This document shows, one piece after another, positions 34,718-42,689 of a DNA stretch of 64,000 bases (position 1 is the stretch's first letter; each line of letters starts with the position of its first letter). The translations under genes were made by a program, and so were the position numbers. Below the pieces are notes generated by a model. That model was given only the letters and a program-made list of their open reading frames with translations. It was not told where the DNA came from and ran no database searches. Location: NCBI GenBank assembly GCA_003482905.1, contig DMXM01000028.1, positions 55,718 to 119,717 on the forward strand, given 5' to 3'. The stretch is from Elusimicrobiota bacterium (GTDB taxonomy: Bacteria > Elusimicrobiota > Elusimicrobia > Elusimicrobiales > UBA9959).

Positions 34718-36355
34718 CTAGACAGACAGCGTTTTTATCAGGCTTTCCGCTTCGGTGAATATGCGGCCCAGGTGGGCCTCCGAGCGGAAACTTTCGGCGT
34801 AGATCTTGTAGACGGGTTCGGTGCCGGAGGGCCGCGCGGCGAACCAGCCGCCGGTGGTAGTCACCTTTATACCGCCTATGGGCTCGTTATTGACCGGCGC
34901 GCGCGTTATAACGGTTTCCACTTTTTCACCGGCCAGCTCTTTGGCCGTCACCCGCTCCGGGGTAAGGGTCTTCAGCATTTTCTGCATGGCCGGGGTCGCC
35001 GGCGCGTCCTGCCTGCGGTAGAAGAATTCGCCGTACTTAGCGGTAAGCTGTTTGTAAACCTGCGCCGGGTCTTTGCCAGTCTTCGCGGTTATCTCGCCCG
35101 ACAGCAGCGCCATTATTATGCCGTCCTTGTCCGTGCTCCAGGGGCCCCCGTCGAAACGCAGGAACGAAGCCCCGGCGCTCTCCTCTCCGCCGAAGCCGAA
35201 GCTGCCGTCCAGCAGCCCGTCCACAAACCACTTAAAGCCCACGGGCACCTCGCTGACCCGCCGCCCCAGGCCGGCCGCCACGCGGTCTATCATGCAGCTC
35301 GACACCGCGGTTTTACCAACGGCGGCGTCGGGGCGCCAGCCAGGCCGGTTCCGGAATAAATAATGTATAGCCGCAGACAGATAATGGTTGGGCGGCAGCA
35401 GGCCGGCGCGCGTCACTATGCCGTGGCGGTCATAATCCGTGTCGCACCCGAAGGCTATGTCGAAGCGGTCCTTCATGCCTATCAGCCGCTGCATGGCGTA
35501 AGCCGAAGACGGGTCCATGCGGATCTTGCCGTCCCAGTCGGCCGTCATAAAAGAAAAGGATTTATCCACCACGTCGCTTACCACGGTGAGGTCCACTTTA
35601 TACAGCTCCGCTATGCGCCCCCAGTACTTCACGCCGGCGCCGCCAAGCGGGTCAGCGCCCATCTTTACGCAGGCGCTCCGTATGGCCTCCATGTCCACCA
35701 CCCCGGCCAGGCCGCGCACATATTCGCCGGTATAGTCGTAGCGGCGCGTGGTGTGGGCCTGCAGGGCGGCCGCCAGCCGCAGCCGTTTCACCCCGGCCAG
35801 GCCGCCGGCCAATATTTCATTGGCCAGGGCCTGCACAACGCCGGTTATTTCGGGGCCGGCCGGGCCGCCGCTGGGCGGGTTGTATTTAAAACCTCCGTCG
35901 GCCGGAGGATTATGCGAGGGGGTTATAAGTATGCCGTCGGCCAGGCCGGCGGTGCGCCCGGCATTATGGGCCAGTATGGCGCGCGACAGGGCCGGCGTGG
36001 GCGTGTAGCCGTTATCGGAATCTATCATTACGTGCACGCCGTTGGCGGCCAGCACTTCCAGCGCCGTCTCGAAGGCGGGCACGCTCAGGGCGTGCGTATC
36101 CATGCCTATGAACAACGGGCCGTCTATGCCCGCGGTTTTGCGGTATTGGCAGATGGCCTGGGTTACGGCCAGTATGTGCCGCTCGTTGAAGGAGCGCAGG
36201 AGCGAACTGCCCCTGTGCCCGGAAGTCCCGAAGGATATCTTCTGGGCCGCCTCGTTGTGGTCTGGCGTTTCCTTATAATAGGCCGCCAGCAGGCCGGGGA
36301 TGTCGGTCAGCATTTCTTTAGGCAGGGTTTTTCCGGCAAGTTCGCTTATAGGCAT
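34718..36355 (-). CDS. pgm: Phosphoglucomutase, alpha-D-glucose type
   Basis: 545 residues of the bacterial Pgm branch. Active-site phosphoserine region FGTSGHRGSS (about 43-51) and TPSHNPPADGGFKYNPPSGGPA match the family, with the metal-binding loop GCDTDYDRHG and the sugar-binding GGEESAGASF. It interconverts glucose 1- and 6-phosphate and so feeds glgA and galT. It starts 33 bp after the transporter gene upstream. Confidence 0.95.
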   Translation of the reverse strand: MPISELAGKTLPKEMLTDIPGLLAAYYKETPDHNEAAQKISFGTSGHRGSSLLRSFNERHILAVTQAICQYRKTAGIDGPLFIGMDTHALSVPAFETALEVLAANGVHVMIDSDNGYTPTPALSRAILAHNAGRTAGLADGILITPSHNPPADGGFKYNPPSGGPAGPEITGVVQALANEILAGGLAGVKRLRLAAALQAHTTRRYDYTGEYVRGLAGVVDMEAIRSACVKMGADPLGGAGVKYWGRIAELYKVDLTVVSDVVDKSFSFMTADWDGKIRMDPSSAYAMQRLIGMKDRFDIAFGCDTDYDRHGIVTRAGLLPPNHYLSAAIHYLFRNRPGWRPDAAVGKTAVSSCMIDRVAAGLGRRVSEVPVGFKWFVDGLLDGSFGFGGEESAGASFLRFDGGPWSTDKDGIIMALLSGEITAKTGKDPAQVYKQLTAKYGEFFYRRQDAPATPAMQKMLKTLTPERVTAKELAGEKVETVITRAPVNNEPIGGIKVTTTGGWFAARPSGTEPVYKIYAESFRSEAHLGRIFTEAESLIKTLSV

Positions 36356-36388
36356 ATCAATCCTTTTACAACCTGTGTCTTTCCCGCG

Positions 36389-38641
36389 TCAGCTGTCCTG
36401 CAGGCGGCGCAGTTCGCGGTCGGCGTCGCGCAGACGCAGCGCCTCCACGGTGGCCAGCCGCTGGAAGAAAGCCGTGCCCACTATGGGGTTGCGCCCGGAG
36501 ATCTCGTCGAAGGCGGCCCGGCTGATAACGTACAGGTCCGTGTCCGTCAGGGCTATGGCGTCGGCCGTGCGGGCCGTGCGGTTCAAAAAAGCCACCTCGC
36601 CAAAGAAGTCCCCGGGGCCGAAAACGGCCAGGTGGTGCTGGCGGTGCGTGCTTTTAAGCGGCAGCACTATGCGCACCTTGCCGCGCCGTATCAGAAAAAG
36701 CTCCTCGCCGTGGCCCTTGCGCAGGAACACCGGCTTGCCGGCTTCCACCCGCAATTCTTTGAACACCACCCGCAGGTCCGCCAGGGAAAGCTCGTCCATC
36801 TCGCGCAGGAAATCTATCTCGCCCAGGTCCAGCAGTTCGCCGTAGTACAGGCGCTTTACCCCGGCCTCTTCCAGTATCTTGTCCTCGGCCCACTCCAGCG
36901 CGTCGTGCATGGTTTCGAACACCCGCCCGCCGCCTTCGTGATGCGTAAGCCCCAGCTGCCTGAAATAACCGCCCAGGTCCTGCCCGGTGGGGAGGCTCGC
37001 CGGCAGATGCGAGAACACCAGCGCGCCGCCGCGTTCGCGCATTATCTCCCCCACCTGCTCCAGCATATGCACGGCGGTAAAATCCACGGAAGTGACGCGG
37101 CGCATGTCTATTATCAGGCGCCTGCACGCGCGCATGTCGCTTTCTATTTCCGAGAACAGCTGGTCGGTAGTGCCGAAGAACAGGCTGCCCTGCAGTTCCA
37201 CCACCAGCGTTTCGCCGCCGCGCGCGGTAAGGGCGGCGCGCTCGCGCGGCAGGCGCTGCTGCTTGGAGGAGATCTCCAGGCCGGTGGCTTTGCGCCGCAC
37301 CACGTTGCTGCTCATCTGCTCGCGGATGAAGAGCAGCATGGAAAAACCTATCCCCACGCCGGCGGCCACTATCAGGTCCGACACCAGCGCCGTGCCGGCC
37401 ACGGAGATGACCACGGCGAAGTCCAGCATGGTGGTGCGCCGCAGCGCCAGCCGCACGCTGGAACGGTCTATCATGCGCGTCCCCACCACTATCAGTATGC
37501 CGGCCAGCGCGGCCAGCGGTATGCGGCCGATAGTGCCGCCCAGCACCAGCGCCGCCGCAAGGGCGAAAGCGCCCTCCAGCATGCCGGCGGCGCGCGTTCG
37601 CCCGCCGCTGGCCAGGCTTACCATGGTGGCACCCAGCGTGCCGGCGCCGGGCATGCCGCCCAGCAGCGCCGAGATTATATTGCCGGCGCCCTGCCCGGTA
37701 AGTTCCCTGTTGGAATTATGGCGGGCGCGCACTATGGAATCCGTCACCACGCAGGTTTTAAGCGTGTCTATGGAAAGCAGCACCGACAGGGTAAGCGTGG
37801 GGCCGATGAGCAGACGCAGGTCGTCCCACCCGAGCAGGCGCAGCGCGCCCAGATTGGCCGCGATACTTCCCATTATGGCGCCGGGGCTGGTGGAGATGGC
37901 GCCTATGATGAACGGGTTGGCATCCATGGCCAGCAGCTGCGGGCGCAGCAGCCCGGCGGCCAAATGCGCGGCTATACCGGCGGCAAGGCCCAGTATGGCG
38001 GCCGGCACCTTTTTGGTGAAGCGCGGCGCCGCCACCATGACCGCGGCCGTAACAATGGCCACGCCCACCGCCGGCCATTGCCAGGCCGTGGGCGTCAGCA
38101 GGCCGGACAGCGGGTCGGCGTTCTTGGCCAGGCCCAGCAGCGGCACTATCTGCTTAATTATAATCAGCAGGCCCACGCCGCTCATATAGCCGGTAACCAC
38201 GGGATAAGGGATGTATTTAATAAGACGCCCGCCGCCAAGCGCGCCGTACACCGCCTGCAATACTCCGGAGAACAGGCCCACCAGCACCAGCGATACTATA
38301 ACCGCCGCGGGTGGGGCGCCGCCGGCCAGAAGCTGGGCGCACAGCGCGGCCATAACGGCCGCCGCAGGCGCGCAGGGCGCCGATATGAGGCGCGGCGCGC
38401 CGCCAAGCGCCGGCGCCACCAGGCCCATAGCCACGGTGCCGATAACTCCCACAAGCGCGCCGGCGCCCACAAAACCCGGCCCCAGCGGGGCGTACATGGC
38501 CACGCCGAAAGCTATGGCCGACGGCAGCGCCACCAGCATGGCCGCCAGCCCGCCGCCGGCGTCGGCCCAGCCCATTTTCTCCGGGACAGGCGCGTTAATT
38601 GTGCCCGGGGATGTCTCTAAAATGTTTTCACTTGATGCCAT
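36389..38641 (-). CDS. SulP-family anion transporter with STAS and cyclic-nucleotide-binding domains
   Basis: 750 residues: about 12 membrane segments in residues 15-425, STAS domain about 470-580 (TLVVELQGSLFFGTTDQLF, RRVTSVDFTAVHMLEQ), linker, and a cNMP-binding domain about 630-735 (EAGKPVFLRKGHGEELFLIRRGKVRIVLP, FGPGDFFGEVAFLNRTARTA). It probably exchanges sulfate, bicarbonate or another anion and is gated by a cyclic nucleotide or through STAS contacts. Upstream of pgm in the same operon. Confidence 0.93.
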   Translation of the reverse strand: MASSENILETSPGTINAPVPEKMGWADAGGGLAAMLVALPSAIAFGVAMYAPLGPGFVGAGALVGVIGTVAMGLVAPALGGAPRLISAPCAPAAAVMAALCAQLLAGGAPPAAVIVSLVLVGLFSGVLQAVYGALGGGRLIKYIPYPVVTGYMSGVGLLIIIKQIVPLLGLAKNADPLSGLLTPTAWQWPAVGVAIVTAAVMVAAPRFTKKVPAAILGLAAGIAAHLAAGLLRPQLLAMDANPFIIGAISTSPGAIMGSIAANLGALRLLGWDDLRLLIGPTLTLSVLLSIDTLKTCVVTDSIVRARHNSNRELTGQGAGNIISALLGGMPGAGTLGATMVSLASGGRTRAAGMLEGAFALAAALVLGGTIGRIPLAALAGILIVVGTRMIDRSSVRLALRRTTMLDFAVVISVAGTALVSDLIVAAGVGIGFSMLLFIREQMSSNVVRRKATGLEISSKQQRLPRERAALTARGGETLVVELQGSLFFGTTDQLFSEIESDMRACRRLIIDMRRVTSVDFTAVHMLEQVGEIMRERGGALVFSHLPASLPTGQDLGGYFRQLGLTHHEGGGRVFETMHDALEWAEDKILEEAGVKRLYYGELLDLGEIDFLREMDELSLADLRVVFKELRVEAGKPVFLRKGHGEELFLIRRGKVRIVLPLKSTHRQHHLAVFGPGDFFGEVAFLNRTARTADAIALTDTDLYVISRAAFDEISGRNPIVGTAFFQRLATVEALRLRDADRELRRLQDS

Positions 38642-38687
38642 TGCTTTATTCCTGGCCGCTGTAAAACTTGTATCAGTTTACAAAATT

Positions 38688-38712
38688 AAAAAAAGTAGCC
38701 TGACCCCATTTT
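38688..38712 (+). repeat. Dispersed repeat R2, single arm
   Basis: AAAAGTAGCCTGACCCCATT, one base different from the arm of the 32370 hairpin; here without its partner arm. Confidence 0.65.
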
Positions 38713-38727
38713 TATAAATTCTATAAT
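38700..38727 (+). promoter_or_regulatory. Possible promoter of the zinc-ribbon gene
   Basis: TATAAT at 38722-38727 with CTGACC at 38700-38705, 16 bp upstream. The -35 lies inside the R2 repeat. Confidence 0.4.
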
Positions 38728-38766
38728 AGTGTAAAGGTCAAAGCCGCTTCAAGGGATATTTAAAAT

Positions 38767-38997
38767 ATGGTCATATTACCCAAACTCCGCTGCCCCAACT
38801 GCGGCAAAGGCATGGGCCCGATAAAAGCCAACGAGGTTCCGCCGGCCAATACCTACGACGAGTGTCTGCGCCGCTGCCCCAGGTGCAAGATAGGCGCCAC
38901 CAACGCCAAAAGTTTCGCCAAAGTAAAGTTCATATACGCCGACCCGTCCCAAAAGCCCCCGCCCCAGCCCGGAGGTTCAACCTCCAACGGAGGTTGA
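38767..38997 (+). CDS. Small zinc-ribbon protein whose C terminus is made by a repeat
   Basis: 76 residues with two CxxC knuckles, CPNCGKGMG (about 9-17) and CPRCKIG (about 37-43), a likely single zinc ribbon. AAGGGA lies about 10 bp before the ATG. The last nine residues (PGGSTSNGG) and the stop codon are read from the GGAGGTT palindromic repeat, so the natural C terminus has probably been replaced. Function unknown. Confidence 0.7.
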   Translation: MVILPKLRCPNCGKGMGPIKANEVPPANTYDECLRRCPRCKIGATNAKSFAKVKFIYADPSQKPPPQPGGSTSNGG

Positions 38998-39003
38998 ACC
39001 TCC
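38971..39003. repeat. Two tandem GGAGGTT palindromes
   Basis: GGAGGTTCAACCTCC (38971-38985) and GGAGGTTGAACCTCC (38989-39003), reverse complements of each other, separated by AAC. The same unit lies after ssb copy 1 at 33201. Confidence 0.8.
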
Positions 39004-39006
39004 GAT

Positions 39007-39040
39007 AAAGAGCCGGGGCACGAAGCCCCGGTTCTTTATT
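39007..39040. terminator. Bidirectional terminator
   Basis: AAAGAGCCGGGGC pairs with GCCCCGGTTCTTT (one mismatch) around ACGAA, A- and T-rich on both sides. It closes the zinc-ribbon gene and ssb copy 2. Confidence 0.8.
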
Positions 39041-39049
39041 TTCACCCGG

Positions 39050-39520
39050 CTATTTGCGGCTGGCGGCCCTGGCCGGCTTGGGCGCCGGTTCCTCGGGCCA
39101 GCCGGCGTCGGCCACATGCTCCCCCGGGGCGTGGTCCGCGGGGCCGGGCGCGGGTTCGCCTTCCGCCCTGGGCTTCTCGCCAAGGAACTCTATATCGTCC
39201 GCGTATATATACAGCTTGGAGTGGTGCTTGCCGTCCTCTTTGCCGTCCCATTGCTCCAGCACCAAATGCCCCTCCACGTACACCTGCCGCCCCTTTTTCA
39301 GCATGCCGGCCAGGTCCGCCAGCCGGCGCCCGTGCTCGTGGTTGTAGGCCTTCATGTTCAGCCACACCGGCGTCTCCTCCCACTCGCCGGTATTGGCGTT
39401 CTTGCGCCTGTTGTGCACGGCAAAGCCCAGGTTGGCCACTTTGCCCCCGTTCTTAAACTCCGTCACCTCCGGGTCCCGCGTCAGCCGCCCTATCAGCATC
39501 ACTTTATTCAGGTTTCCCAT
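39050..39520 (-). CDS. Single-stranded DNA-binding protein (copy 2)
   Basis: 156 residues. OB fold 1-110 begins MGNLNKVMLIGRLTRDPEVT and is close to copy 1. The tail differs: it is Pro/Ala-rich and ends in PARAASRK, basic instead of the acidic tip that recruits partner proteins. It may therefore act in a special context such as a mobile element or uptake. The upstream region carries the R4 repeat, shared with two ORF6N genes. Confidence 0.92.
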   Translation of the reverse strand: MGNLNKVMLIGRLTRDPEVTEFKNGGKVANLGFAVHNRRKNANTGEWEETPVWLNMKAYNHEHGRRLADLAGMLKKGRQVYVEGHLVLEQWDGKEDGKHHSKLYIYADDIEFLGEKPRAEGEPAPGPADHAPGEHVADAGWPEEPAPKPARAASRK

Positions 39521-39559
39521 ACGTCCCCCTTACCGAGTGTATTTACGTCTTGCCACGCA

Positions 39560-39599
39560 AATAGCATAGCAGACCATCCCGACAGCGTATTGTCGCGTT
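39560..39599 (-). repeat. R4 element upstream of ssb copy 2
   Basis: Contains ATAGCATAGCAGACCATCCC and GACAGCGTATTGTC. Near-identical copies lie upstream of both ORF6N genes (55991, 58008), always on the 5' side of the minus-strand gene. Minus-strand reading gives CGACA-N6-TGTCG followed by TGCTATGCTAT, which could be operator plus extended -10. Confidence 0.75.
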
Positions 39600-39657
39600 A
39601 AAAACGGCTATTTTTCGGATATGGAGGCCGGGCCTTGATAGGGTAGAATATTACATT

Positions 39658-40599
39658 ATGCGCAAGAACATGCAATGGCTGCTGCTGATATTGGCCCTGG
39701 GCGCGGCCTGGCTGCAATGGTATACACATAAAGACCAGCTGCGGGCTACGGCGCGCCTTATCCAGTGGAAAATGTTCCCCTGCTCCGGGCCCGTAACCTA
39801 TTCCGTAGGCTCCATCAGCCTGGGCTACAGCCTTACCGCCGTGGAACTGGCCGACGCTCTGAAAGAGGCCGAAACCGTCTTTGAGATCCCGGCGCGCAAG
39901 AACCTTTTAGAATTCAGACAGAGCGGCGGCGACGTTACCGTTAACCTGGTCTACGACAACCGCCAGGCCGCGCTGGACAAGCTTGCGGCGCTGGGCATTA
40001 AAACCGACCACAGCCTGGCTTCCTACCAAGCCCTCAAAACCCGGTACGAAGAGCTTGCCGCGCGCACGGAGGCCGAACAGGCCGGCCTTGCAAGATCGGC
40101 GCGCGCCTACAAAACAAAAGAAGCCGCCTATAACGCCGACATGCAGCGCCTTAACCGTCATGACGTCGTAACGCACGCGCAGCATCTGCGCGCCAGGTCA
40201 GTAAGGGCCGCGCTCTCCATGGAATTCTCGCGCCTTAAGAAGACAGAACGTTCCGTGAACGCCAATGTAGACACCCTTAACGCGCTGGCCACCACACTTA
40301 ACCAGATAATAGTGCAGCTTCAATTGAACGTGGCACAATACAACCGCGCGGGCTCCATTATAGGCAGGTACGAAGAAGGTTTATACAGGACCGCAAACGG
40401 GCAGCGCAGCATAGACGTATACACCTACAGCCAGCGCACACACCTGGTGCGGCTGCTGGCGCACGAACTGGGCCACGCCCTGGGCCTGGACCATACAGCC
40501 GACCCTAAAAGCCTGATGTACCCCATGAACACCGGCGGCAGCCTTGAATTGGCCCCCGCCGACATAACCGAACTGAACCGCGCGTGCCGGCGGAATTAA
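39658..40599 (+). CDS. Matrixin-like zinc metalloprotease with a coiled-coil insert
   Basis: 313 residues. An N-terminal hydrophobic helix (about 5-20) is a signal or anchor; a first domain (about 35-105) and a long helical coiled-coil region (about 115-230) precede the metzincin site H269-E270-L-G-H273-A-L-G-L-D-H279 and its Met-turn (SLMYPMN). The protease domain appears split by the coiled coil, with strands such as DVTVNLVYDN upstream. Probable exported endopeptidase. Start near a GC-poor upstream region; stand-alone gene. Confidence 0.85.
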   Translation: MRKNMQWLLLILALGAAWLQWYTHKDQLRATARLIQWKMFPCSGPVTYSVGSISLGYSLTAVELADALKEAETVFEIPARKNLLEFRQSGGDVTVNLVYDNRQAALDKLAALGIKTDHSLASYQALKTRYEELAARTEAEQAGLARSARAYKTKEAAYNADMQRLNRHDVVTHAQHLRARSVRAALSMEFSRLKKTERSVNANVDTLNALATTLNQIIVQLQLNVAQYNRAGSIIGRYEEGLYRTANGQRSIDVYTYSQRTHLVRLLAHELGHALGLDHTADPKSLMYPMNTGGSLELAPADITELNRACRRN

Positions 40600-40609
40600 G
40601 CAATTAAAT

Positions 40610-40629
40610 AAAGTAGCCTGTCCCCATTT
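40610..40629 (+). repeat. Dispersed repeat R2, single arm
   Basis: AAAGTAGCCTGTCCCCATTT, 10 bp after the metalloprotease stop. Confidence 0.65.
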
Positions 40630-40630
40630 C

Positions 40631-41008
40631 CTATTTACGCAGGATGTTTAATACGGGGATATCGGCGCTGCAGAAATCGTATTTCACCAGATCCGCGGGA
40701 GCTACCCATTCAATGCGGTCGTGGTCGTTAAGATTGAAATCGCCGGAGAGGTGCTCCGTCCTGTAAGCCAGCAGTTCTATCGGCAAGTGCTTGTAGTCGA
40801 ACTTGCTTGAGCAGATGAATTCGCCTATTTTGGTATCTACACCGAACTCTTCCATCAGTTCGCGCCGCAGGCAGGCCTCGGGCGTTTCGCCCGGCTCTAT
40901 CTTGCCGCCTGGGAACTCCCACTTGCCGGCAAGGGTATCCCCCGGCTTGCGCCGGGCTATAAATATCTTCCCGTCTTTCTCAATAACCGCGGCCGTTACC
41001 TGCTTCAT
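40631..41008 (-). CDS. MutT-like NUDIX pyrophosphatase
   Basis: 125 residues. Complete NUDIX box GGKIEPGETPEACLRRELMEEFG (residues about 34-56). Start MKQVTAAVIEKDGKIFIARR and length are those of 8-oxo-dGTP or CTP pyrophosphatases (MutT/NudG). It sanitises oxidised nucleotides; exact substrate not certain. It is beside a pyrimidine-dimer glycosylase-like gene, a possible small DNA-protection group. Confidence 0.9.
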   Translation of the reverse strand: MKQVTAAVIEKDGKIFIARRKPGDTLAGKWEFPGGKIEPGETPEACLRRELMEEFGVDTKIGEFICSSKFDYKHLPIELLAYRTEHLSGDFNLNDHDRIEWVAPADLVKYDFCSADIPVLNILRK

Positions 41009-41036
41009 ATAATTAAAATTTTGACGAATAGTCCCA

Positions 41037-41378
41037 TTACGGCCGCTTGCCGGTGCGGCAGGCGCAGTTTTTGGCGGCCAGCAGTTTCAGCTGGCGCTGC
41101 GGGGGGTCGATAAAAATATCCTGAACGGCGCGGCCGGTAGCCAGCTTTTTATCCAGCGGGCTTTTGTGGTTGTAGCCCCTGCGCGCCATTTCGGCCGTAA
41201 GCGCCGTGTGGCGCGCGTACAGCGCTTTCAGACGGCCGCGCCAGCGCAGCGTTTCCGGGTGCCGGGAATAACCCTTCTTCCCCTGCGTCAGCACCACCCA
41301 GATGCAATGCAGCTCCCGGTGCTCGCCCAGCAGGTGGTTGCGGCACAGCCTGCGCGGTTCTATATCCCAGATCCTCAT
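41037..41378 (-). CDS. Pyrimidine dimer DNA glycosylase-like protein (endonuclease V family)
   Basis: 113 residues. The start MRIWDIEPRRLCRNHLLGEHREL matches the T4 endonuclease V / Pyr_excise family, where the segment HLxxExREL holds the catalytic glutamate. Residue 2 is Arg, whereas the T4 enzyme uses the free amine of Thr2, so the chemistry may differ. Family role: excision of UV photodimers. Downstream of the lipocalin gene on the same strand, 12 bp away. Confidence 0.72.
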   Translation of the reverse strand: MRIWDIEPRRLCRNHLLGEHRELHCIWVVLTQGKKGYSRHPETLRWRGRLKALYARHTALTAEMARRGYNHKSPLDKKLATGRAVQDIFIDPPQRQLKLLAAKNCACRTGKRP

Positions 41379-41390
41379 ATTAAACCCCTG

Positions 41391-41912
41391 TCATTTGGCC
41401 CGCGGCGCCGCGCCGGGGAAAATAAGTTTTCCGGTATCGAACCCCAGCTCCCCGGCCCTGGCCACCAGGCGCGCAACTATGTCCGGCGCCAGCTCGGGGT
41501 TGCGGGCCAGCAGCCAAAGGTATTTAAGGGACGGGCCGGCCACCAGCACGTAACTGTAGCCCTGGCGGTCCAGCTCCACTATATTGTAGCCGCCGTAGAA
41601 AGGCCTGAAGAAAGATACCTTCAGCTGCCCCACGGACGCCGGCCCGGTAAAGTAAGCCCGGCCCTCGGCCTCTTTCCATTCCCCGGTGGCGGCTTTATAA
41701 CCCCGGTTAACCACATTAACGCCGCCGTCCTCGCGCATGGAATATTCGGCCGTCACGCCGGTGAGCCCGCGTTCAAAGGAGTGGTCCAGCCGGGCTATTT
41801 CGTGCCAGGTGCCCAGGTAGCGGGGCAGTTCAAAGCCGGCCACCGGCGCCACGCCCTTTGGCGCCGTAGCGCAGCCGCCAAACAGTGCCAGCAGTATAGT
41901 TAAGTATTTCAT
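41391..41912 (-). CDS. blc: Outer-membrane lipocalin (Blc-like)
   Basis: 173 residues. Signal peptide with lipobox (LFGGC, Cys14) and the lipocalin GxW motif in RYLGTWHEIARLDHSFERGL, then the SFFRPFYGGYNI and YVLVAGPSLKYLWLLAR segments of bacterial lipocalins. It binds lysophospholipids or fatty acids in the envelope. Its start overlaps the end of the membrane-protein gene upstream by 4 bp. Confidence 0.93.
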   Translation of the reverse strand: MKYLTILLALFGGCATAPKGVAPVAGFELPRYLGTWHEIARLDHSFERGLTGVTAEYSMREDGGVNVVNRGYKAATGEWKEAEGRAYFTGPASVGQLKVSFFRPFYGGYNIVELDRQGYSYVLVAGPSLKYLWLLARNPELAPDIVARLVARAGELGFDTGKLIFPGAAPRAK

Positions 41913-42355
41913 TGTTCCTCCTTCTGCAGTTCGGGCTCGCCCGCCCGCGGCAGGCCAAAGCGCGCCGACAGCGTATGCAGCAGGTCTTTGGCGCCGGCCT
42001 CTTCCAGGCCCAACAGCGTCTGAAGGCGTACGCGCAATTTATCCCCGCTCAGGCTCACCACCTCGCGGCCCTGTATGGAGAACAGGAACGCCCCCCACGT
42101 AAAAAACCCGGCTGCCGTCCACCCGGCCAGCCAGAACAGCAGGAAGCCGCCGGGCAGCAGGGCCGGCCAGCTGTCGGCAGACCGCGCCAGCTGCCACAGC
42201 GCCTTGGCCGCAGATACCTCGCCGGCCGTCCACCCGCAAAGCCAGAAGCCCATAAAAATGGAGATGGGCCACAGAAAAGGCGTAGGTATCACCACGCGGG
42301 GCCCGTCCGTGGTCTCCTCCAGCGCCCAGGTGCGCGCCTTAAAAATCGCCATCAA
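41909..42355 (-). CDS. Two-helix membrane protein of unknown function
   Basis: 148 residues, not recognised. Two hydrophobic segments (about 26-48 and 68-92) separated by a short loop and followed by a soluble tail with a strand-like GREVVSLSGDKLRVRL segment. It is translationally coupled to the lipocalin gene (ATGA overlap), so envelope function is likely. A start one codon later (42352) is equally possible. Confidence 0.75.
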   Translation of the reverse strand: MMAIFKARTWALEETTDGPRVVIPTPFLWPISIFMGFWLCGWTAGEVSAAKALWQLARSADSWPALLPGGFLLFWLAGWTAAGFFTWGAFLFSIQGREVVSLSGDKLRVRLQTLLGLEEAGAKDLLHTLSARFGLPRAGEPELQKEEQ

Positions 42356-42458
42356 TACCTTCCCCCCGGCAGTAGTGCCTGCGTCATAATTAATTCCTAT
42401 TCTAACAAAAGGGATAGGGCAAGGGGACGCCGCGCCAGGGATCAGCTTAGGATAACCC

Positions 42459-42683
42459 TTAAATAAAATTTATTTCAAGCCTTTTGCCGAACACATGGGC
42501 GATTTTTCCCAATGTGGTGAGCGACGGGGCATAGCGGTCCTTCTCCATCCTGGAGATCACCTGCTGCTTGGTATGAAGTTTTTTCGCAAGCTCCGCCTGC
42601 GTCATATGGGAACGCTCCCGCAGGTCCGCTATCTTGTGCGCTATAAGAAGGGCGCCCACGCCATCCTCATAAGACTTCCGCAT
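42459..42683 (-). CDS. XRE-family helix-turn-helix protein
   Basis: 74 residues, essentially one HTH domain: MTQAELAKKLHTKQQVISRMEKDRYAPSL. Single-domain XRE proteins of this size are commonly antitoxins of HigA type, but no toxin reading frame is next to it; a transposon scar lies directly upstream and may have removed it. It may repress its own promoter. Confidence 0.85.
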   Translation of the reverse strand: MRKSYEDGVGALLIAHKIADLRERSHMTQAELAKKLHTKQQVISRMEKDRYAPSLTTLGKIAHVFGKRLEINFI

Positions 42684-42689
42684 TGCGGG

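Noticed and set aside
35363..38620. Open plus-strand frame of 1085 codons
   Set aside because: It lies antisense to pgm and the SulP transporter, has a His/Gly/Gln-rich composition typical of high-GC shadow frames and no domain.
42459..42683. Complete HigBA toxin-antitoxin pair
   Set aside because: No toxin frame on either side; only the antitoxin-like HTH protein is left.
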